Origin: Sphingomonas corticis | GTDB lineage: Bacteria > Pseudomonadota > Alphaproteobacteria > Sphingomonadales > Sphingomonadaceae | Direction of reading: 5' to 3' | Assembly: GCF_012035195.1 (NCBI RefSeq) | Contig: NZ_JAAVJH010000003.1 | Span: 186,001-250,000, forward strand | Length of the DNA stretch: 64,000 nucleotides | Shown: piece by piece, positions 58,255 to 64,000 of the stretch | How positions within the stretch are numbered: position 1 is the first letter of the stretch | Layout of the letters: the number at the start of each line of letters is the position of its first letter | The notes under the pieces: model-generated | The model's database searches: none | Seen by the model: only the letters and a program-made list of their open reading frames with translations | What the model was told of the DNA's origin: nothing | Position numbers and translations under genes: made by a program

Positions 58255-59689
58255 GATGGGCGTCCAGCCGCTCGCGCGTGCCCGGCGGCACGTGGAGACC
58301 CAGCTTGCTGCGCCGGAACAGCACGTCCTCGCTCGTCCGCGCCCATTCCCGCGCGACCAGGTGATCCACCTCGCCCGTGGTCAGCCCGCCGCCCAGGTCC
58401 TCGCCCCCCGCAGCGAGGATCGCGGCGGCGTCGGTTCCGTAGGCGCGCACCAGCCGCCGCAGCCGCGCGGTCGCGGCGCCGGGATGCGACGCCTGTAGCC
58501 CGAGCACCAGCGCCTCCGCATCGCCGTCGGGCAGCGCGCCGCCGGGCAGCGCCTGGCCGGCGGTCCAGTCCGCGGAGGCGGGAAGCCACGGTCCCAGCGT
58601 CGCCATCGCGTGTTCGGCGAGCTTGCGGTATGTCGTGATCTTGCCGCCGAAGATGCTGAGCAGCGGCGCGCCCTCGCCGTCGAGGTCGAGGACGTAGTCG
58701 CGCGTCACCGCGGAGGCGCTGGCGGCGTGATCGTCGTGCAGCGGGCGGATGCCCGCGTAGCTCCACTTCACGTCGCCCTCCGCCACCGGCCGGGCGAAGT
58801 AGCGCGCGACCGTCTCCAGCAGGTAGCGCGTCTCATCCGGTGCGATCGTCGCGGGGCCGGGCGACTGCGTCCACGGCTCGTCGGTGGTGCCGACCAGCGT
58901 GAAGTCGCGCTCGTAGGGGATGGCGAAGACGATGCGGCGGTCGGGGTTCTGCAGCATGAAGGCGTGCTCGCCCGCGTACAGCCGCGGCACGACGATGTGG
59001 CTCCCCTTCACCAGCCGCACGCCGGGACGCTGCCGGTTGGAGGGCACGCGCCCGAGCACGTCCGCCACCCACGGTCCCGCCGCGTTGACCAGAATGCGCG
59101 CGCGGATCTCCCGCGCGGCGCCGCCGTCGTCGATGACCGCGCGCCAGCCGTCGGCGTCCCGGCGGGCGGACAGGAAGCGCGTGCGCGTCAGCACCTCGGC
59201 GCCGCGATCCGCCGCGTCGCGCGCGTTGAGGACGACCAGCCGGCTGTCGTCCACCCAGCAGTCGGAGTAGACGAACGCCTTGCCGCGCCGGTCGGACAGC
59301 CCCTCGCCGCAGGCGCCGTCCAGCGGCACGGTCTGCGTCCCCGGCAGCGAGCGGCGGCCGCCGATGTGGTCGTAGAGGAACAGCCCCGTTCGAACCAGCC
59401 ACGCCGGCCGCGGCGAGCGCGTCTGCGGCAGCACGAAGCGCAGCGGCCAGATGATGTGCGGCGCGATGCCGAGCAGCCGCTCGCGCTCGCGCAGCGATTC
59501 GCGCACCAGCCGGAACTCGCCATATTCCAGGTAGCGCAGCCCGCCGTGGATCAGCTTGGTCGATGCCGAGGAGGTGTGGCTGGCCAGGTCGTCCTGCTCG
59601 ACCAGCGTCACCGTCAGCCCGCGCCCGGCCGCGTCGCGCGCGATGCCCGCGCCGTTGATGCCCCCGCCGACGATGAGTAGATCGCGCAT
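58223..59689 (-). CDS. glpD: glycerol-3-phosphate dehydrogenase (aerobic, FAD)
   Basis: A 488-residue inner-membrane-associated flavoenzyme that oxidises sn-glycerol 3-phosphate to dihydroxyacetone phosphate and reduces quinone. The FAD motif [20 protein letters not shown] is at residues 4-23, followed by [74 protein letters not shown] and [15 protein letters not shown] are diagnostic. The ATG at 59687-59689 has AGGGGG four bases upstream; a longer reading begins at 59746. Divergent from glpK with a 71-bp spacer. Confidence 0.96.
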   Translation of the reverse strand: MRDLLIVGGGINGAGIARDAAGRGLTVTLVEQDDLASHTSSASTKLIHGGLRYLEYGEFRLVRESLRERERLLGIAPHIIWPLRFVLPQTRSPRPAWLVRTGLFLYDHIGGRRSLPGTQTVPLDGACGEGLSDRRGKAFVYSDCWVDDSRLVVLNARDAADRGAEVLTRTRFLSARRDADGWRAVIDDGGAAREIRARILVNAAGPWVADVLGRVPSNRQRPGVRLVKGSHIVVPRLYAGEHAFMLQNPDRRIVFAIPYERDFTLVGTTDEPWTQSPGPATIAPDETRYLLETVARYFARPVAEGDVKWSYAGIRPLHDDHAASASAVTRDYVLDLDGEGAPLLSIFGGKITTYRKLAEHAMATLGPWLPASADWTAGQALPGGALPDGDAEALVLGLQASHPGAATARLRRLVRAYGTDAAAILAAGGEDLGGGLTTGEVDHLVAREWARTSEDVLFRRSKLGLHVPPGTRERLDAHLSRAAARVPC

Positions 59690-59760
59690 CGACCCCCTGT
59701 ACGCGCCGCGCCGCCTGCGCGAAAGGTGCGCTAGCGGAACGAGCAAACGGGGGAGAGCGG

Positions 59761-61233
59761 ATGGCGGACCACATCCTTGTCATCGACCAGGGCACCACCT
59801 CCACCCGCGCCATTGTGTTCGACGGCGAGGCGCGCCGCGTCGCCATCGCGAAGCGCGAATTCGCGCAGCATTACCCCGCGCCGGGCTGGGTCGAGCACGA
59901 TCCCGCGGACATCTGGCGCGACACACTGGCGGTGGCGCGCGAGGCGATGGAGCGCGCGGCGCGACCGATCGCGGCGATCGGCATCACCAACCAGCGCGAG
60001 ACGGCGGTGGTGTGGGACCGCGCCACGGGCGAGCCGATCCACCGCGCCATCGTGTGGCAGGATCGCCGCGGTGCCGACACCTGCCGCGCGCTCAAAGGGG
60101 AGGAGGCGACCGTGCGCGCGCGCACCGGGTTGCTGATCGATCCCTATTTCTCCGCCACGAAGATCGCCTGGATCCTGGACAACGTCGCGGGCGCGCGGGC
60201 GCGCGCGGAACGTGGCGAGCTGGCGTTCGGCACGATCGACAGCTTCCTGATCCATCGCCTGACCGGCGGCGCGGTCCACGCCACCGACGTCACCAACGCC
60301 AGCCGCACGATGCTGTTCGACATTCACCGCGGCGAGTGGGACGAGGAATTATGCCACCTGTTCCGCGTGCCCGCGGCGATGTTGCCGCAGGTACACGACA
60401 ATGCGCACCTCTACGGCACCACCGCCGCCGGGCTGTTCGACCGCCCGCTGCCGATCGCGGGCGTGGCCGGGGACCAGCAGGCGGCGCTGTTCGGCCAGGC
60501 CTGTTTCGCGCGCGGCATGGCGAAGTCCACCTATGGCACCGGCTGCTTCCTGCTGCTCAACACGGGCGAGGAGGCGATCGCGTCGGAGCACCGCCTGCTG
60601 ACCACCCCGGCGTGGCGCAGCGGCGGGACGACCACCTACGCTCTGGAGGGGTCGATCTTCGTCGCCGGGGCAGCGGTGAAGTGGCTGCGCGACGGACTGG
60701 GCGTCATCACCCACGCGTCGCAGACCGACGACATGGCGACGCAGGTGCCCGACAGCCACGGCGTCTATATGGTGCCCGCCTTCACCGGGCTGGGCGCACC
60801 GCACTGGGACGCGCAGGCGCGCGGCGCAATCTACGGCCTGACGCTGGGGGCCACCGCCGCGCACCTGGCGCGCGCCGCGCTGGAGGCGGTGGCCTATCAG
60901 ACGATGGATCTGGTCGACGCGATGGTGGCGGACGGCGGCGAGCGGCCCGCGATCCTGCGCGTCGACGGCGGCATGGCGGCGAACGACTGGCTCTGCACCT
61001 TCATGGCGGGGATGATCGGCACCCCGGTGGAACGCCCGCACGACCTGGAGACCACCGCCCGCGGCGCCGCCTTCCACGCCGGGCTGGCGACCGGGGTGTG
61101 GAGCGGCACCGACGAACTGGGCAGGCTGTGGCAGCGCGAGCGTTGCTTCGAGCCCTCCATGGCCGACGACCGTCGCATCGCGCTGTCGGCGGGATGGCAC
61201 GACGCGGTGCGGCGGACGCTTACCGGCGACTGA
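59761..61233 (+). CDS. glpK: glycerol kinase
   Basis: A 490-residue FGGY-family kinase that phosphorylates glycerol with ATP, feeding GlpD. Key segments are [18 protein letters not shown] near residue 8, [19 protein letters not shown] near 78, [20 protein letters not shown] near 158, [14 protein letters not shown] near 257 and [19 protein letters not shown] near 346. GGGGGAGAG precedes the ATG. No glpF facilitator is adjacent. The HPP-family gene follows 30 bp downstream and may be co-transcribed. Confidence 0.97.
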   Translation: MADHILVIDQGTTSTRAIVFDGEARRVAIAKREFAQHYPAPGWVEHDPADIWRDTLAVAREAMERAARPIAAIGITNQRETAVVWDRATGEPIHRAIVWQDRRGADTCRALKGEEATVRARTGLLIDPYFSATKIAWILDNVAGARARAERGELAFGTIDSFLIHRLTGGAVHATDVTNASRTMLFDIHRGEWDEELCHLFRVPAAMLPQVHDNAHLYGTTAAGLFDRPLPIAGVAGDQQAALFGQACFARGMAKSTYGTGCFLLLNTGEEAIASEHRLLTTPAWRSGGTTTYALEGSIFVAGAAVKWLRDGLGVITHASQTDDMATQVPDSHGVYMVPAFTGLGAPHWDAQARGAIYGLTLGATAAHLARAALEAVAYQTMDLVDAMVADGGERPAILRVDGGMAANDWLCTFMAGMIGTPVERPHDLETTARGAAFHAGLATGVWSGTDELGRLWQRERCFEPSMADDRRIALSAGWHDAVRRTLTGD

Positions 61234-61263
61234 GGCGGGGCGGGCTTGACCGCGGAGGGGAGG

Positions 61264-61962
61264 ATGATAGCCGCCACCGCCTGTCCACTGCGCGAGCGAT
61301 CCTTGCCCATCTTCAAACCCTTACTGGCCGGTGCCAACCTGCGCGACCGGCTGGTCGCGTGCCTGTGCGCCGCGATCGGCATTGCGCTCACCATCGTCGT
61401 CTGCGCCGGGTTGCCGCTGGCCCGCGCGGACCTGCCGATCATCGTCGCGCCGCTGGGCGCCTCGGCGGTGCTGGTGTTCGCCGTGCCGTCGAGCCCGCTG
61501 GCGCAGCCGTGGCCGGTGGTGGGGGGCAACACGATCTCGACCCTGGTCGGCGTCGCCGCCTTCCACCTCGTGCCGCAGCCGACGCTGGCGGCGGGGGTGG
61601 CGGTCGGCGCGGCGATCCTCGTCATGTCGCTGCTGCGCTGCCTCCACCCGCCCGGCGGCGCCGCTGCGCTGACCGCGGTGATCGGCAGCCAGGGCATCCA
61701 CGACGCGGGCTATGCCTTCGCCTTCGCGCCGGTCGCGATCAATTCGATTGCGCTGGTCGCGCTGGCCATGTTCCTGCACCGCGCCACCGCCCACAGCTAC
61801 CCGCACGAACCCGCTCCCGCCGTGACGGTGCGGTGGCTCGACCCGGCGGACGTCGACGCCGCGCTGGAGGAGATGCACGAGAGCTTCGACATCGCGCGCG
61901 AGGACCTCGACGCGCTGCTCGCCCGCGCCGAGCGCCACGCTGAGGCGCGGCGCGGGCGCTGA
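61264..61962 (+). CDS. HPP family membrane protein
   Basis: A 232-residue integral membrane protein with four to five helices. The HPP signature RCLHPPGGAAALTAVIGSQG is near residue 125, and APLGASAVLVFAVPSSPLAQ with PWPVVGGNTIS near 65 matches the family core. A hydrophilic C-terminal tail has VDAALEEMHESFDIAREDLD. Some HPP proteins have been linked to nitrite transport in chloroplasts and cyanobacteria, but the role here is unknown. The ATG at 61264 is preferred, with GGAGG five bases upstream. A hairpin with three T follows the stop. Confidence 0.88.
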   Translation: MIAATACPLRERSLPIFKPLLAGANLRDRLVACLCAAIGIALTIVVCAGLPLARADLPIIVAPLGASAVLVFAVPSSPLAQPWPVVGGNTISTLVGVAAFHLVPQPTLAAGVAVGAAILVMSLLRCLHPPGGAAALTAVIGSQGIHDAGYAFAFAPVAINSIALVALAMFLHRATAHSYPHEPAPAVTVRWLDPADVDAALEEMHESFDIAREDLDALLARAERHAEARRGR

Positions 61963-61963
61963 C

Positions 61964-61984
61964 GCCCGACTATTTTCGGGCTTT
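61964..61984 (+). terminator. probable rho-independent terminator after the HPP gene
   Basis: A 6-bp GC stem GCCCGA / TCGGGC with loop CTATTT is followed directly by TTT. It begins two bases after the stop codon of the HPP gene and would end the glpK-HPP transcript. Confidence 0.6.
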
Positions 61985-62012
61985 CCCCACGCGCCCCGTC
62001 GGTTACATTGAT

Positions 62013-62024
62013 GGTAGCGATAAC
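62013..62024. promoter_or_regulatory. possible degenerate LacI-type operator upstream of the MFS gene
   Basis: GGTAGCGATAAC resembles the half-matching, CG-centred palindromes bound by LacI-family repressors that often control sugar-acid transporters. Only four of six positions are symmetric, so this is weak. Confidence 0.2.
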
Positions 62025-62044
62025 GCAGGTGAGGATAGGCGAGG

Positions 62045-62077
62045 ATGCCACGCAGTAGCGGCACGGACGCGACATGA
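62045..62077 (+). CDS. possible 10-codon leader ORF
   Basis: ATG at 62045 with a GAGGAT eight bases upstream encodes MPRSSGTDAT and ends at a TGA that overlaps the ATG of the MFS gene (ATGA at 62074-62077). The MFS start itself lacks a clear ribosome site, so translation may be coupled through this short ORF. Confidence 0.4.
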   Translation: MPRSSGTDAT

Positions 62078-63366
62078 GCGCGCCCACCTTCGATCCAACG
62101 CGCGCCGCGCTGATGCGTCCCGCCGGGCGCCGACGCTGGGGCGTGGTGGCGCTGCTCTTCGCCGCGACCGTCATCAACTACATCGACCGGCAGATGATCG
62201 GCATCCTCAAGCCGACGCTCTCCGCGGAGTTCGGCTGGTCGGAGGGCGATTACGCGGACATCGTCTTCTTCTTCACCGTCGCCTACGCCATCGGCTACGT
62301 CAGCTTCGGGCGCATCGTCGACAAGGTGGGGACGCGCATCGGCTATGCCGTCGCCTTTGTGATCTGGCAGGGCGCGCATATCGCGCACGGCCTCGCGTCA
62401 GGGGTCACGCAGTTCGCGATGGCGCGGTTCGCGCTCGGCATCGGCGAGTCGGGCAGCTTCCCCTCGGCGATCAAGGCCGTGACCGAGTGGTTCCCGGCGC
62501 GCGAGCGGGCGCTGGCGATCGGCATCTTCAACGCCGGCGCGAACGTCGGCGCGGTGGTGACGCCGCTGTTGGTGCCGTTCCTGGTCGTCACGGTCGGCTG
62601 GCGCATGGCGTTCGTCGTCACCGGCGTCGCCAGCCTCGTCTGGCTGGCGGCGTGGTGGGCGCTCTACCGTCGTCCGCGCGAGACCGCGGCGGTCGCGCCG
62701 GACGAACTGGCGTGGATCGAGCAGGATCCGCCCGAACCCGTCGCAACCGTGCCGTGGACGCGCGTGCTGCTGACGCGCGAGACCTGGGCCTATGCGCTCG
62801 GCCGCTTCTGCATCGATCCGATCTGGTGGTTCTTCCTGTTCTGGCTGCCGGGCTATCTCGGCGAGCGCTACGGCCTCGATCTCAAGAGCTTCGGTCCGCC
62901 GCTGGTCGCGATCTACCTCATCTCGGACCTGGGCAGCGTGGCGGGCGGGTGGCTGTCTTCCCGGCTGCTGCACCGCGGCTGGGGCGTGAACGCGGCGCGC
63001 AAGGCCACGATGGCGCTGGCCGCGGTCGCGGTACTGCCCGTCCTCTTCGCGCAGGGGATCGACAATCTGTGGCTGGCGGTGCTGGTGATCGGCATCGCCA
63101 CCGCCGCGCACCAGGCATTCTCGGCGAACCTCTACGCCATCCCCACCGACATGTTCCCGCTGGCCGCAGTCGGATCGGTGATCGGCATCGGCGGCACGGC
63201 GGGGGCGGTCGGCGGCATGGTAATGGCGAAGTACGCCGGCTTCGTGCTCGACCGGATCGGCAGCTACGTGCCGCTGTTCGCCGTCGCGGGCAGCGCGTAC
63301 CTGGTCGCGCTGCTCCTCATCCACCTGCTCTCGCCGCGCCTCGCCCGCGTCGACATGGCGCGGTGA
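62074..63366 (+). CDS. MFS transporter, ExuT/anion:cation symporter type
   Basis: A 430-residue twelve-helix transporter. NYIDRQMIGILKPTLSAEFG in helix 1 and the long MARFALGIGESGSFPSAIKA then VTEWFPARERALAIGIFNAG are hallmarks of the hexuronate/sugar-acid transporters of this family. WWFFLFWLPGYLGERYGLDL near 250 is also typical. The likely role is proton-coupled uptake of a sugar acid such as galacturonate or glucuronate. No catabolic genes lie next to it within the window. The start is set by the ATGA overlap with the short leader ORF. Confidence 0.88.
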   Translation: MSAPTFDPTRAALMRPAGRRRWGVVALLFAATVINYIDRQMIGILKPTLSAEFGWSEGDYADIVFFFTVAYAIGYVSFGRIVDKVGTRIGYAVAFVIWQGAHIAHGLASGVTQFAMARFALGIGESGSFPSAIKAVTEWFPARERALAIGIFNAGANVGAVVTPLLVPFLVVTVGWRMAFVVTGVASLVWLAAWWALYRRPRETAAVAPDELAWIEQDPPEPVATVPWTRVLLTRETWAYALGRFCIDPIWWFFLFWLPGYLGERYGLDLKSFGPPLVAIYLISDLGSVAGGWLSSRLLHRGWGVNAARKATMALAAVAVLPVLFAQGIDNLWLAVLVIGIATAAHQAFSANLYAIPTDMFPLAAVGSVIGIGGTAGAVGGMVMAKYAGFVLDRIGSYVPLFAVAGSAYLVALLLIHLLSPRLARVDMAR

Positions 63367-63373
63367 GGTCGCG

Positions 63374-64000
63374 TCAGGCGCCCGGCGGCGTGGGCGCCTT
63401 CTCCTGCCGCTCGCGATAGAATTGCTGCACGACGGCCCAGCCCTCCGCCGCGCTCTCGCAGTAGCGGAAGATGCCGAGGTCGCGCTCGGAGATCACGCCC
63501 TCCTCGACCAGCGCCTCGAAGTTGACGACGCGCTCCCAGAACTCGCGGCCGAACAGCAGCACGGGAATCGGCTCGATCTTGCCCGTCTGGATCAGCGTCA
63601 GCAGTTCGAACAGCTCGTCGAACGTGCCGAAGCCGCCAGGGAAGGCCGCCAGCGCGCGTGCGTGGAGCAGGAAATGCATCTTCCGCAGCGCGAAATAGTG
63701 GAATTGCGTGCTCAGCGCGGGCGTGACGTAGGGGTTGGGCGCCTGCTCGTGCGGCAGGACGATGTTCAGGCCGATCGATTCGGCGTGCACGTCCGCCGCG
63801 CCGCGGTTGGCCGCCTCCATGATCGATGGCCCGCCGCCCGAGCAGACGACGAAGTGCCGCTTGCCCGCCTCGTCGCGCGGGAAGTTGGAGCACAATTGCG
63901 CGAGCTCACGCGCCATGTCGTAGTAGCGCGACTTGGCGACCAGCCGCTCCGCCACCTTCCTCGCCTTGTCGTCGGTGGCGAGATCCAGCAGCGCCTGTGC
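63374..64000 (-). CDS. LOG family protein (TIGR00730), 5' end outside the window
   Basis: The gene enters from the right edge and 208 residues are visible. It carries the LOG signature FPGGFGTFDELFELLTLIQT (PGGxGTxxE) and an upstream VVCSGGGPSIMEAANRGAAD, both parts of the Rossmann-like nucleotide site. Members hydrolyse nucleoside monophosphates to base and ribose phosphate, releasing cytokinin-type bases in some organisms. GLNIVLPHEQAPNPYVTPAL and FALRKMHFLLHARA match the longer bacterial subgroup. It converges on the MFS gene with a 7-bp gap. Confidence 0.88.
   Translation of the reverse strand, partial: AQALLDLATDDKARKVAERLVAKSRYYDMARELAQLCSNFPRDEAGKRHFVVCSGGGPSIMEAANRGAADVHAESIGLNIVLPHEQAPNPYVTPALSTQFHYFALRKMHFLLHARALAAFPGGFGTFDELFELLTLIQTGKIEPIPVLLFGREFWERVVNFEALVEEGVISERDLGIFRYCESAAEGWAVVQQFYRERQEKAPTPPGA

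Noticed and set aside
1-64000. CRISPR arrays, prophage, insertion sequences, rRNA or tRNA genes
   Set aside because: I looked for repeat-spacer arrays, transposase or integrase motifs and tRNA-like cloverleaf ends and saw none.

Overview
The window is a very GC-rich stretch from an alphaproteobacterium, most probably a Sphingomonas-like member of the Sphingomonadales. This is inferred from the gene content: plant/alphaproteobacterial-type glutamate-cysteine ligase, RegB/RegA redox regulators, a bo3-type quinol oxidase, a sphingomonad-style TonB-dependent receptor, UbiA and dense GTGA/ATGA-overlapping operons. I see no rRNA, tRNA, insertion sequence, prophage or CRISPR array. The first and last genes (a TauE/SafE permease and a LOG-family protein) run off the window.

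Layout. 1-5 kb: truncated permease, 6-phosphogluconate dehydrogenase with two HAD phosphatases, and small membrane or secreted proteins. 4.8-9.7 kb (minus strand): an operon of a large unknown membrane protein, ubiA, pmbA/tldE and an inositol-monophosphatase-family enzyme; its 5' end carries striking C10 and G14 homopolymers. 9.9-17 kb: DUF2147 protein, tiny membrane protein, rsmE, gshA, ICMT-like methyltransferase, GlcD/LDHD-type FAD oxidase and a ferredoxin-reductase-like flavoprotein. 17-20 kb: a hybrid histidine kinase with a ParD-like ribbon-helix-helix domain fused to its N-terminus.

20.2-32.2 kb: a rearranged Pel exopolysaccharide locus. PelA is split in two. The deacetylase half lies in a CBM9-like/Rossmann/deacetylase/cadherin/RTX protein without a signal peptide, and the glycoside-hydrolase half is a separate small protein. 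PelB is also split, into a TPR protein (with an apparent frameshift) and a beta-barrel protein. PelG, a shortened PelD without its c-di-GMP-binding GGDEF domain, PelE and PelF follow. No PelC is visible.

32-38.7 kb: TonB receptor plus PhoD phosphatase, then a convergent pair in which an RsbQ/D14-type alpha/beta hydrolase overlaps a PAS histidine kinase. 38.8-48.4 kb: five secreted DUF11-like genes, one of them a 1663-residue protein with a predicted outer-membrane barrel, followed by a PilZ protein and a hemerythrin. A perfect 11-bp stem-loop overlaps the ribosome binding site of the large gene. This cluster is the best candidate for an undescribed surface system.

48.4-56.8 kb: response regulators, an Hpt protein with a degenerate receiver, and a seven-gene operon cyoABCD-SURF1-regB-regA that couples the terminal oxidase to a quinone/redox-sensing two-component system. 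A perfect 19-nt palindrome lies between cyoA and a divergent MFS gene. 58-64 kb: divergent glpD and glpK, an HPP-family protein, an ExuT-like MFS transporter preceded by a possible 10-codon leader ORF, and a partial LOG-family gene.
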